Shown piece by piece: positions 48,393-56,867 of a DNA stretch of 64,000 nt. The notes under the pieces were generated by a model. The model was not told the DNA's origin. It worked only from the letters and a program-made list of their open reading frames with translations, and ran no database searches. Both the position numbers and the translations under genes were made by a program. The stretch's first letter is position 1. Every line of letters begins with the position of its first letter. Origin of the DNA: CAVQMB01 sp963713445 (GTDB taxonomy: Bacteria; Pseudomonadota; Gammaproteobacteria; Competibacterales; Competibacteraceae). The stretch lies in assembly GCA_963713445.1 (NCBI GenBank), contig CAVQMB010000031.1, positions 62,001 through 126,000 on the forward strand, in the 5' to 3' direction.

Positions 48393-49568
48393 ATGTCGAG
48401 TCAGCAAACCTTACGTGGCAACTGGAACTATCCGACACCTATCCGCTTCGGTCCCGGCCGCATCAGTGAACTGCCCGAGGCCTGCCGGGAACTGGGCATG
48501 CAGCGCCCGCTGCTGGTCACCGACAGTGCACTGGCAGCGCTGCCAATGGTGACACGGGCGGTTGAGCATTGCCGTGAGGCCGGGCTGGCATGCGGCCTCT
48601 ACAGCGAGGTCCAGGGCAATCCAGTGGCGGCCAACGTCGACGGCGGCGTCGCGGCGTACCGTTCCGGTGAACACGACGGTGTGATTGCCTTCGGTGGCGG
48701 CAGTGGGCTGGATGCGGCCAAGGCCATCGCGCTCATGGTGGGTCAGAGCCGGCCAATCTGGGACTTCGAAGACCGTGCGGACTGGTGGACCCGGGCCAAT
48801 GCCGAGGCCATTGCGCCCATCATTGCCGTGCCAACCACCTCGGGCACCGGTTCCGAGGTGGGGCGTGCCTCGGTGATCACGGATCTGACGGATCACACCA
48901 AGAAGATTATTTTCCATCCCCGCATGCTGCCCGGCCTGGTTATTCTCGATGCGGAACTGACCGCCGGGCTGCCGGCGCCGCTCACGGCAGCGGTCGGCAT
49001 GGATGCCTTGTCACACAACCTGGAGGCCTATTGCAGTCCTGTCTACCATCCCATGGCCCACGGTATCGCGCTGGAGGGCATGCGGCTGATCGGTGACTGG
49101 TTGCCGCGCGCGGTGGCTGACGGCACTGATCTGGAAGCCCGCGCCCACATGCAGGTCGCCTCGACCATGGGCGCGACCGCGTTCCAGAAAGGGCTGGGTG
49201 CCATGCACAGCCTGAGTCATCCCTGCGGTGCGGTGTTGAACACCCACCATGGTCTCACCAATGCAGTCGTGATGCCTTACGTGCTAGTCTTCAACCGCGC
49301 CGCTATCGAGCAGCAGCTGACAGCATTGGCGCGGTATCTGGCGCTGCCGCAGCCGTCGTTCCAGGCGGTGCTGGGCTGGGTGCTGGCGTTGCGTCAGACG
49401 ATCGGCATTCCGCATACCCTGGCCGAACTCGGCGTGACAGCGGACCACATTGCGCAGCTCGCGCCGATGGCCGAGGCCGATCCATCGTCGGGCACCAATC
49501 CACTGCCGGTCACCGCAGCAGCCATGGCCGAGCTGTATCAGCGGGCCATTGAAGGCCGCCTGGACTGA
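48393..49568 (+). CDS. Iron-containing alcohol dehydrogenase
   Basis: Group III Fe-dependent alcohol dehydrogenase, 391 residues. NAD-binding GGGSGLDAAKAIAL and PTTSGTGSEVGR, and metal ligands in GMDALSHNLEAY and MHSLSHPCGAVLNTHHGL (Asp and three His). The start ATG 48393 has GAGGA 9 bases before it. Its substrate is unknown; because the aminophosphonate locus 3 kb away would make acetaldehyde, reduction of acetaldehyde or of a phosphonoaldehyde is conceivable, but nothing in the sequence proves it. Confidence 0.88.
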   Translation: MSSQQTLRGNWNYPTPIRFGPGRISELPEACRELGMQRPLLVTDSALAALPMVTRAVEHCREAGLACGLYSEVQGNPVAANVDGGVAAYRSGEHDGVIAFGGGSGLDAAKAIALMVGQSRPIWDFEDRADWWTRANAEAIAPIIAVPTTSGTGSEVGRASVITDLTDHTKKIIFHPRMLPGLVILDAELTAGLPAPLTAAVGMDALSHNLEAYCSPVYHPMAHGIALEGMRLIGDWLPRAVADGTDLEARAHMQVASTMGATAFQKGLGAMHSLSHPCGAVLNTHHGLTNAVVMPYVLVFNRAAIEQQLTALARYLALPQPSFQAVLGWVLALRQTIGIPHTLAELGVTADHIAQLAPMAEADPSSGTNPLPVTAAAMAELYQRAIEGRLD

Positions 49569-49690
49569 CGCGTCACTCATTGATCCGATCGATTGTCGAT
49601 ATCAGCCATATCGATTTTGATGGTGCCGGCTGACGGTATAACGTGGTGTGAGCCACCGTCGGGACGGGGCATTAGCGTGCTAAGGGCAAT

Positions 49691-51385
49691 GTGAACGGCT
49701 TCGAGCTGCTGATCGATATCTGCGGCGGTGTCGCGCTGCTGTTGTGGGCGACGCGCATGGTCCGCACTGGAATCCAGCGGGCCTACGGTCCGGCCTTGCG
49801 GCGGCTTTTGGGCTACGCGGCGCGCAACCGTGTGCTGGCCTTTGTAAGCGGTCTGGGCACGGCGGCCACGCTACAGAGTTCGGCGGCGACTGCACTGCTG
49901 ACGGTGGCTTTCGCCACGACTGGTTTGCTGGCCACGGCGCCGGGACTGGCGGTGATGCTGGGCGCCGATGTCGGTTCCACACTGGTGGTCCAGGCCTTGT
50001 CGTTCGACATCGCCTGGCTGGCGCCGGCGCTGATCTTTGTCGGCGTGTTGCTGTTTCTCAGCACCGAACAGCGCAAGCCACGCCAGTTGGGCCGTATCAT
50101 CATCGGCCTGGGCTTGATGCTGCTGGCGCTGCGACTGATCGTCGGCGCGTCGGCGCCGCTGCGCGACAGCCAGTCGCTGCAGGTGGTGCTGGAAGGCCTG
50201 CGCGGCGATCCGCTGCTGGCGCTGGTATTGGCTGCCGTGCTGACCTGGCTGGCCCATTCCAGCGTTGCCATGGTGCTGCTGGTGATGTCGCTGGTGAGCG
50301 TCGGTCTGGTGCCGGTGGCGCTGGGGTTCGTGCTGGTGCTGGGCGCCAACATCGGGTCCGGGTTGATATCGGTTATTCTGACCTTCGGTCGTGAAGCTCA
50401 GGCCCGCCGGATTCCGCTCGGCAATCTGTTGTTCCGGCTGATCGGGGCGCTACTGGGACTTACCCTGGTCGAACTGGCCGCCAGCCATTTCGCCGTGGTC
50501 GGTAGCTCCCCGGCACGCCAGATTGCCAATTTCCACAGCTTGTTTAATCTCACGGTGGGCCTCGTGTTTCTGCCGTTCACCGGGCTTACGACCCGCTTGC
50601 TGGAGCGCTTGCTGCCGGACGCGCCGGCTATGGTTGGTAATGGCGTCGGTTATCAGGCACCCAGCCAGCTCGATCCGGATCTGGTCGACAAACCGGCCCA
50701 GGCACTGGCCTGCGCCACCCGGGAGGTGCTGCGCATGGCCGAGCGGGTCGAGATTCTGCTGCGTCAAGCCATCGACATGTTCGACGCCGATAGCAAAAAG
50801 GCGGTCAATGCCCTGGGCAAACTGGACGACGATGTTGACGAGATGAACACGGCCATCAAGCTCTACCTGACGCGGTTGAGCCGTAGCGAACTCAGCGCGG
50901 CGGACACCCGCCGTTGCATGGAAATCACCACCTTCACCATCAAGCTGGAGCAGATCGGCGACATCATCGTCCGTAGCGTGCTCGAGCAGGCCCGCAAAAA
51001 GATCGGCAAGAAGCTGGATTTTTCCACCGAGGGCTGGGATGAGCTCACTGCCATGCATGGCCAGGTCGTCGAGAATATGCATCTGGCGCTTAATGTCTTC
51101 GTATCAGGCGATATCGATAGTGCGCGCCAGTTGATCGAAGAGAAAGAACGCATCAATCAGCTGGAACGCCGCTGCAGCCAGCAGCATCTGGCCCGTTTGC
51201 GTGCCGGCCAGCTCGCCAGCATCGAAACCAGCGCGATCCATCTGGATATCCTGCGCGACCTCAAGCTGATCAACTCCCATCTGGCCTCGGTTGCCTATCC
51301 GATTCTGCAGGCCTCCGGTGATCTCTACAACAGCCGTCTCAAGCGCCGCGAGGTTGGGGACGAGACACCGCAAAGCGTTCGCTGA
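49691..51385 (+). CDS. Na/Pi cotransporter with PhoU-like C-terminus
   Basis: Two inverted Na/Pi-cotransporter repeats with QSSAATAL and WLAHSSVAMVLL, the paired Q/SS motifs that form the phosphate site, inside about nine membrane helices (residues 1-310). Residues 340-545 form a PhoU-like helical domain (LRMAERVEILLRQAIDMFD; MEITTFTIKLEQIGDIIV). It resembles E. coli YjbB, which exports phosphate. It starts at GTG 49691. Export of surplus phosphate would fit the phosphate-releasing phosphonate pathway nearby. Confidence 0.87.
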   Translation: MNGFELLIDICGGVALLLWATRMVRTGIQRAYGPALRRLLGYAARNRVLAFVSGLGTAATLQSSAATALLTVAFATTGLLATAPGLAVMLGADVGSTLVVQALSFDIAWLAPALIFVGVLLFLSTEQRKPRQLGRIIIGLGLMLLALRLIVGASAPLRDSQSLQVVLEGLRGDPLLALVLAAVLTWLAHSSVAMVLLVMSLVSVGLVPVALGFVLVLGANIGSGLISVILTFGREAQARRIPLGNLLFRLIGALLGLTLVELAASHFAVVGSSPARQIANFHSLFNLTVGLVFLPFTGLTTRLLERLLPDAPAMVGNGVGYQAPSQLDPDLVDKPAQALACATREVLRMAERVEILLRQAIDMFDADSKKAVNALGKLDDDVDEMNTAIKLYLTRLSRSELSAADTRRCMEITTFTIKLEQIGDIIVRSVLEQARKKIGKKLDFSTEGWDELTAMHGQVVENMHLALNVFVSGDIDSARQLIEEKERINQLERRCSQQHLARLRAGQLASIETSAIHLDILRDLKLINSHLASVAYPILQASGDLYNSRLKRREVGDETPQSVR

Positions 51386-51466
51386 GAACAGGCCGGGATT
51401 TGCCGTCCGGCGGCAGGTCACGTATAAGATCAGCCGGGCGTTGCCCTGCCCGGGTAGGGGGAGATC

Positions 51467-52750
51467 TTGAACACCGTTTTTTTTGCCATTGTCGCGATCG
51501 CCTTTGCCTTTGCGACCGGGGGCCAGTTGTTCGGCGACGGCCATGCCATGGCCGCTCTCACCAAGGCGATGATCGACTCGGCTGGCAGCGCGGTGACGCT
51601 GGCGATCGGTCTGGTCGGGGTGATGGCGTTGTTTCTCGGTCTGATGAAGGTGGCCGAAGCGGGTGGCCTGCTGTCGATCATCGCCCGTCTGATCCGGCCA
51701 CTAATGATCCGGCTGTTTCCCGAGGTGCCGCCGGATCACCCGGCGATGGGGGCAATGATTCTCAATCTGTCGGCCAACGCCCTGGGGCTGGGCAATGCTG
51801 CCACGCCGTTCGGCATCCGCGCGATGCAGGAACTGGATCGGCTCAATCCCAAGCCGGGCGTGGCCACCGACCCGATGGTGTTGTTCCTGGCCATCAACAC
51901 CTCCAGCGTAACCTTGCTGCCGACCGGGGTGATTGCGTTGCGGGCCGCGGCCGGCTCGCACGATCCGGCCGGTATTTTGCCGACTACCCTGGTGGCGACA
52001 ATCGCCTCGACCGCAGTCGCCATCATGGCCGCCAAATGGTACCGGCGGCTGGTGCCGTTCAGTGCCGCCGCAGCCGTCATTGACGACGGTGCGCGCACTA
52101 CGACGGCGGCCGACCCGGATCCCGACAGTCCGCTGCAGGAGTGCGGTGATGCCTATCCGACGTGGGTCTCGGTGGTGGCGCTGGGGGTGCTGGCCGGGCT
52201 GGTCCCGCTGACCATTCTGTTCGGTCAGGCCATATCACCCTGGATTATCCCCCTGCTTACTATCGGCTTCCTCATTTTTGGCCTGGTGCGCCGGGTACCG
52301 GTCTACGAAAGCTTTGTGGAGGGTGCCCGCGAGGGCTTTAACGTCGCGGTGCGTATCATCCCTTATCTGGTGGCTATTCTGGTCGCGGTCGGCATGTTTC
52401 GCGCCAGTGGTGCGCTCGACGCCCTGGTTCACGCGATCGGCCCGTGGACGGCCAAGGTCGGGTTGCCCGCCCAGGCATTGCCGATGGCGCTGCTGCGGCC
52501 GCTGTCCGGCTCTGGTGCCTACGGCGTCATGGCGTCGATCATCCAGAATCCTGCCATCGGACCCGACAGTTACACCGGTTATCTGGTTTCGACGCTGCAG
52601 GGCTCCAGCGAGACGACATTTTACGTCCTGGCGGTCTACTTCGGCGCGGTTCAGATCCGCCGCATCCGGCACGCTCTGGCGGCCGGCCTGACGGCTGACC
52701 TGGCCGGCATCATTGCCGCCGTCGCGATTTGCTCTTATCTGCACGGCTGA
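51467..52750 (+). CDS. SpmA-SpmB fusion protein (nucleoside-recognition domains)
   Basis: A 427-residue membrane protein joining SpmA-like (residues 1-200; LSANALGLGNAATPFGIRAM; FLAINTSSVTLLPTGVIALR) and SpmB-like (residues 275-427; FVEGAREGFNVAVRIIPYLV; LRPLSGSGAYGVMASII; LQGSSETTFYVLAVYFGAVQ) halves. In Bacillus the two are separate spore-maturation proteins; the fused form is common in non-sporing proteobacteria, and its transport role is unknown. The start is TTG 51467 after a GGGGGAG ribosome site; it lies 81 bases after the Na/Pi gene. Confidence 0.85.
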   Translation: MNTVFFAIVAIAFAFATGGQLFGDGHAMAALTKAMIDSAGSAVTLAIGLVGVMALFLGLMKVAEAGGLLSIIARLIRPLMIRLFPEVPPDHPAMGAMILNLSANALGLGNAATPFGIRAMQELDRLNPKPGVATDPMVLFLAINTSSVTLLPTGVIALRAAAGSHDPAGILPTTLVATIASTAVAIMAAKWYRRLVPFSAAAAVIDDGARTTTAADPDPDSPLQECGDAYPTWVSVVALGVLAGLVPLTILFGQAISPWIIPLLTIGFLIFGLVRRVPVYESFVEGAREGFNVAVRIIPYLVAILVAVGMFRASGALDALVHAIGPWTAKVGLPAQALPMALLRPLSGSGAYGVMASIIQNPAIGPDSYTGYLVSTLQGSSETTFYVLAVYFGAVQIRRIRHALAAGLTADLAGIIAAVAICSYLHG

Positions 52751-52827
52751 TCCGGCCCATTGCACCGGCTGCGGTCGCAATGACCGAACGTGAAGCCCGT
52801 GCGCCTGGTGGCCATCCGCTCCGCCGG

Positions 52828-53670
52828 TCAGGGCTTTTCACCATGGCGCAGTCGTAACTCGATTTCGTCCAGACAGGGCAGAATGTCGGCGATCGAATCG
52901 ACGACATAGTGGGCGCCGGAGGCACTCATCCGGGCCCAGGCGTGCTGCCGCCGGCTGTCCTGGTCGGCCGCCGACAACGCCTGCCACTGGTCCAGGCCGA
53001 GTCCGACCTCGTTGCCCGAGACGGCCAGGCCGATGGTCCACATGCCGGCGTTGAGGCCGGCATGGATTCCCGCGATGGTGCCATCGATCGTGACGCAGGC
53101 CGCTACGGTCTCCACGCCCAGTGCAATGGCGTTTTGCAGGCACATGGCCGGAAACGGCCGGCCCTGCGTCACGTCGGAGGCCCCTACGACGGCATCCGGC
53201 TCGAACCCCTGCTGCCTGGCATCGCGCAGGTTGATCTCGGTCATCTCGCGGTTATAGCCGGTGGTGATGCCAACTTTGATATCGCGGTCGCGCAGTTGCT
53301 GGACCACCTCCAGGGTGCCGGGTATGAGCTGCGAGTAATGCGACAGGCATTCCAGTTGCAAGGGGATGAAGGCCTGATACATGACGGCGACATCGTCCTC
53401 GGTCGGCTCGCGGCCATGGCTGTCCAGCCAGCGCCGGCGTACGGCCTCCAACCGGGTCAGCCGGCGGATGTGTTCCAGCGTGTCGGTGCTCATGGGGGCA
53501 CGTGCCTCTTCCAGGGTCAGGGTCACCTGCTGGCGCCTGAAGACCTCGACTAACACCCCGGCCGGCGCAATGCAGCCGAAATCCACCAGCGTGCCGGCCC
53601 AGTTGAAGATGATCGCCTGCAGCGGGCCGAGGTAGCGGCGGGTGGTGCGGAAATCGTAAACGTGGCTCAT
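52828..53670 (-). CDS. Divergent PhnX paralogue lacking catalytic residues
   Basis: HAD-family protein of 280 residues, clearly a phosphonoacetaldehyde hydrolase by overall sequence (VDFGCIAPAGVLVEVF; GITTGYNREMTEI; NAGMWTIGLAVSGNEVGL; GAHYVVDSIAD). However, the nucleophilic aspartate is asparagine (FNWAGT, N23, codon AAC). The Schiff-base lysine position of the cap domain is threonine (PMSTDTLEH, T64); only two lysines remain in the whole protein. The second magnesium aspartate is glycine (TIDGT, G197). His67 is kept. Hydrolysis by the known mechanism is therefore unlikely. An N-terminal extension of about 15 residues is shared with PhnX2. Divergent from the aminomutase-like gene, sharing its control region. 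Confidence 0.82.
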   Translation of the reverse strand: MSHVYDFRTTRRYLGPLQAIIFNWAGTLVDFGCIAPAGVLVEVFRRQQVTLTLEEARAPMSTDTLEHIRRLTRLEAVRRRWLDSHGREPTEDDVAVMYQAFIPLQLECLSHYSQLIPGTLEVVQQLRDRDIKVGITTGYNREMTEINLRDARQQGFEPDAVVGASDVTQGRPFPAMCLQNAIALGVETVAACVTIDGTIAGIHAGLNAGMWTIGLAVSGNEVGLGLDQWQALSAADQDSRRQHAWARMSASGAHYVVDSIADILPCLDEIELRLRHGEKP

Positions 53671-53766
53671 GACGTGATCCTTAGTTGGTAAGCAGGATTA
53701 TCGACTGCAATGTTGTGGTCGTGGTGCTGCAATGCATTGTCCTGGTCTATAGTCACTATAAGAAAC

Positions 53767-53781
53767 ATCGATTTGCAGGAT
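53767..53781 (+). promoter_or_regulatory. Candidate LysR-type operator A
   Basis: ATCGATTTGCAGGAT (ATC-N9-GAT; T-N11-A) in the divergent region between the phnX-like gene and the PLP enzyme gene, 123 bases before the latter. The same sequence with two changes occurs upstream of phnS. A LysR regulator is encoded at the end of the locus. Confidence 0.5.
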
Positions 53782-53903
53782 AATGAACCGATCGGGAGAA
53801 TTAAGCTGCGGGCCGCACTGATCACCGCTAAGGCTACCTTAACGACACCGAGTCCTCGGCGGTGGGGGATGGCTGAGGCATCTAACGTACGGAAGAACCC
53901 GAT

Positions 53904-55208
53904 ATGTCGAACCTCACCGCTGGCGAACTTTCCGAACCCGTCCGGCGCTCGCTCACGATCTTCCCGGCCGGGTCCAACGGCGAGTTCAATCTGCCCGCTG
54001 ATCTCGCCATCGTCGTTGCGCGGGGCAGCGGCTGCCGGTTGTGGGACAGCGAAGGGCGCGAGTTTCTGGATTTCTCGATGGGCTGGGGGTCGGTGTTGCC
54101 GGGACACGCCCATCCGGGAATTGCCGAGGCCGTTCGCCGTCAAACCCGTCGCGGCTCCAATTTCGCCTACGTCAGCACGGAGTCGTTGGCGTTGGCTGAG
54201 GAAATATCCCAGGCCAGCCCGGCTGCCGAATCGGTTCGCTTTTGCGCGTCCGGTACCGAGGCCACCATGTATTGCCTGCGCCTGGCGCGGGCCTGGCGGG
54301 GGCGCCACAGAGTATTGAAGTTCGAGGGTGCCTATCATGGTGCCCACGATATCGGCGTCACCAGTCTGTTTCCCCAGAACCCGCCACCATTCCCGACGCC
54401 GTGGCCTTCCAGCGCCGGACTGACTGGCGTCGAGTCCAGCGTACTGATCGCCCCGTTCAACGACGCCGATTACGCCACCGGGCTGATCGAGACCGAGGCC
54501 GACACTCTCGGTGCCGTCATCGTCGAGCCGCTGCAGCGGTGTCTACCGCCCGCGCCAGGTTTTCTGGAGGCATTGCGCGATGCCACCGCACGTTTTGGCA
54601 TTCCGCTGGTGTTCGACGAAGTCGTCACCGGCTTCCGTCTCGGCTATGGTGGCGCCCAGGCCCGCTACGGCATCGTGCCCGATCTGGTGGCTTACGGCAA
54701 GGCGCTGGGCGGTGGTTATCCTATTGGCGCTTTCGGCGGACGCAAGGAGATCATGGAGCTGGTGCGGGAGGATCGACTTGGCGAGCCGCGTTACGTCTGG
54801 ACCGCGTCCAGCCTGGGCGGCAATCCCGTCTCCTGCGCCGCCGCCCGCGCGGCGCTTGCCGTGTATCGGGACCCCGCTACCTACCACCAGCTTTTCAAGT
54901 TGGGCCAGCGCCTGCGCGATGGTATGCATCAGGTGTTGGCAGCCCGTGCCATTCCCGGCCAGGTAATCGGCGACGGTCCGTTGGCGCAGGTGGTGCTCAG
55001 TGCGCAGCCGGTTACCGACTACCGCTCCACCCAGGCCGCCGACCGCTCGCGCCAGCGTGCGCTGATGCTGGCGCTGTTCCGCCGCGGTATCTTCCTCAAC
55101 CCTATGGGCACCAAGCTCTATCTGTCGCTTGCCCACGACGCGGCGGCTTGCGATGCATTGGTCGATCGGTTTGAAGACGCTCTTGTTGAGATCACAGAGC
55201 CAGGCTGA
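53904..55208 (+). CDS. Class III PLP enzyme, glutamate-1-semialdehyde-aminomutase-like
   Basis: Fold-type I, class III PLP protein of 434 residues. FCASGTEATMYCLRLARA binds the PLP phosphate, FDEVVTGFRLGYGG has the Asp (D238) that pairs with the pyridine nitrogen, and YGKALGGGYPIGAFGG has the Schiff-base lysine (K266). Its closest look is to HemL-type aminomutases and related transaminases, but the phosphonate setting makes a haem role unlikely. It heads an operon with the next gene (5-base gap) and is divergent from the altered PhnX. Likely substrates are an aminophosphonate or an amino donor for it. Confidence 0.75.
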   Translation: MSNLTAGELSEPVRRSLTIFPAGSNGEFNLPADLAIVVARGSGCRLWDSEGREFLDFSMGWGSVLPGHAHPGIAEAVRRQTRRGSNFAYVSTESLALAEEISQASPAAESVRFCASGTEATMYCLRLARAWRGRHRVLKFEGAYHGAHDIGVTSLFPQNPPPFPTPWPSSAGLTGVESSVLIAPFNDADYATGLIETEADTLGAVIVEPLQRCLPPAPGFLEALRDATARFGIPLVFDEVVTGFRLGYGGAQARYGIVPDLVAYGKALGGGYPIGAFGGRKEIMELVREDRLGEPRYVWTASSLGGNPVSCAAARAALAVYRDPATYHQLFKLGQRLRDGMHQVLAARAIPGQVIGDGPLAQVVLSAQPVTDYRSTQAADRSRQRALMLALFRRGIFLNPMGTKLYLSLAHDAAACDALVDRFEDALVEITEPG

Positions 55209-55213
55209 TCACT

Positions 55214-56599
55214 ATGCCCCCATCGCCTCCGGCCTTCGGGCCACACCCCAGCGAGGGCGACACCAATCGCTCGATTAACCGCGAGCGCTGGGCCGGCCAG
55301 TGCCTCGACGCCGCCACGCGGGCGCTGCTGGAACGCGATGCCCGGGTGTTTCTGCACCAATCGCTGTCGACACCGTGTCTGGACGCCGTGCGCCGCGCCG
55401 ACGGCATCTGGCTTGAGGATCTCGCCGGGCACCGGTACATGGATTTTCACGGTAACAACGTCCACCATATCGGCTACGGACATCCGCGGCTCAACGCGGC
55501 TATCGCCCGGCAACTGGACGAACTGCCGTTCGCGCCGCGCCGCTTCACCTGCGAGCCGGCGGTCGAGTTGGCCGAAAAGCTGGGTGCTATCGCCCCGTCC
55601 GGACTCAATAAAGTGCTGTTCACTACCGGCGGTTCGGATGCGATCGAGGTGGCGCTGAAGCTTGCCCGGGCTGCCACCGGGCGGCACAAGACACTTTCTT
55701 TCTGGGACGCGTTCCACGGTGCCGGTTTCGGTGCCAGTTCGGTTGGCGGCGAGCAATTGTTCCGCTCGGGGCCGATCGGGCCGTTGTTGCCGGGCACCGA
55801 GCATGCGGCCCCGTTCGCCTGTTACCGCTGCCCCTACGGCTACCCTGATCTGACTGTCCAGGCAGACCTCGAGATATGTCGCGAGGCCTGTGCCAGTATG
55901 GTGCGCTATATTCTCGAGCGCGAGGGCGACGTGGCTGCGGTGGTGGCCGAGCCGATCCGCGCGGTGCCGTATCTGCCGCCGCCGGGCTTCTGGCAGAGCG
56001 TGCGGGAGGCCTGCAACGCTCACGGCACGCTGCTGATTTTCGACGAGATTCCCACTGGTCTGGGCAAGACGGGTCGCATGTTCGCCAGCCAGCATGACGG
56101 GGTGGTGCCGGATATACTGGTACTCGGCAAAGCACTGGGCGGTGGCGCCTTACCGATCGCCGCCGTACTCTGCCAAGCTGAGCTTGACGTGGCGGCCGAC
56201 TGGGCCATCGGGCACTACACCCATGAGAAGAATCCGGTGACGGCGCGGGCTGCGCTCACGACTATCGAAATCATCGAACAGGAGGGTCTGGTGGAGAACG
56301 CCCGCCGGATCGGCGAACATGCCCGCAACCGGCTTGACGAGCTGGCCCGGCGGTTTCCTATCATCGGCGACGTGCGCGGGCGCGGCCTGCTGATCGGCGT
56401 GGAACTGGTGCGCGACCGCGCTACCAAGGAACCTGCCGCGGCAGCAGCCGATGCGGTGCTCTATCGCTGCCTCGAGCGCGGGCTCAGCTTCAAGACCACC
56501 ATGGGCAACGTGCTGACACTGACGCCACCGCTGACCATCAGTGAGGCGGAAATGGACGCGGCACTCGATATACTGGGGCAGTCTCTGGCCGAGCTTTAG
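55214..56599 (+). CDS. pbfA: Class III PLP enzyme, PbfA-type hydroxy-aminoethylphosphonate lyase
   Basis: A 461-residue class III PLP enzyme. Residues 45-120 (FLHQSLSTPCL; MDFHGNNVHHIGYGHPRL) and the region 160-210 (FWDAFHGAGFGASSVGGEQL; CYRCPYG) resemble PbfA, the ammonia-lyase that turns (R)-1-hydroxy-2-aminoethylphosphonate into phosphonoacetaldehyde and so feeds PhnX. D277 (FDEIPTGLG) and K306 (LGKALGGG) are the PLP residues. It starts at ATG 55214, 5 bases after the previous stop. I recognise the family from memory of its conserved blocks; a class III transaminase is the alternative. Confidence 0.7.
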   Translation: MPPSPPAFGPHPSEGDTNRSINRERWAGQCLDAATRALLERDARVFLHQSLSTPCLDAVRRADGIWLEDLAGHRYMDFHGNNVHHIGYGHPRLNAAIARQLDELPFAPRRFTCEPAVELAEKLGAIAPSGLNKVLFTTGGSDAIEVALKLARAATGRHKTLSFWDAFHGAGFGASSVGGEQLFRSGPIGPLLPGTEHAAPFACYRCPYGYPDLTVQADLEICREACASMVRYILEREGDVAAVVAEPIRAVPYLPPPGFWQSVREACNAHGTLLIFDEIPTGLGKTGRMFASQHDGVVPDILVLGKALGGGALPIAAVLCQAELDVAADWAIGHYTHEKNPVTARAALTTIEIIEQEGLVENARRIGEHARNRLDELARRFPIIGDVRGRGLLIGVELVRDRATKEPAAAAADAVLYRCLERGLSFKTTMGNVLTLTPPLTISEAEMDAALDILGQSLAEL

Positions 56600-56625
56600 C
56601 TGGTTTGGTAAAACGTATATCAAAT

Positions 56626-56640
56626 ATCGATTTGTGGGAT
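56626..56640 (+). promoter_or_regulatory. Candidate LysR-type operator B upstream of phnS
   Basis: ATCGATTTGTGGGAT (ATC-N9-GAT), matching site A at 13 of 15 bases, embedded in a larger symmetric block (CAAAT/ATTTG and ATATC/GATAT arms, 56617-56642). It lies at the start of the 268-base gap upstream of the transporter operon. A small hairpin (AGTAA/TTACT) follows near 56,690. No Pho box is seen in this gap. Confidence 0.55.
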
Positions 56641-56867
56641 ATCCTGGTGCTTACGACAGTTCAGAAGAACGACATGTATAAACTGTAGTAAGGTTTTACT
56701 AAAGGAGGGGTGTCTGTTTAGCTGATCCGTAATGCACGGTCTCGATGCATGACGGCCAGAGGTCTGGCGCGGTCATGAGAATGTCATGGTTGCAGGATAT
56801 CTTTCCCGGCAACGGACGGCATGGGGCCGGCTGTTATCCCAACTGGCTAACTTGGAGGAGAACTTCC

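Noticed and set aside
53904..55208. Calling the PLP enzyme hemL
   Set aside because: Fold similarity is clear, but its operon with pbfA and divergent phnX paralogue makes a haem-synthesis role unlikely.
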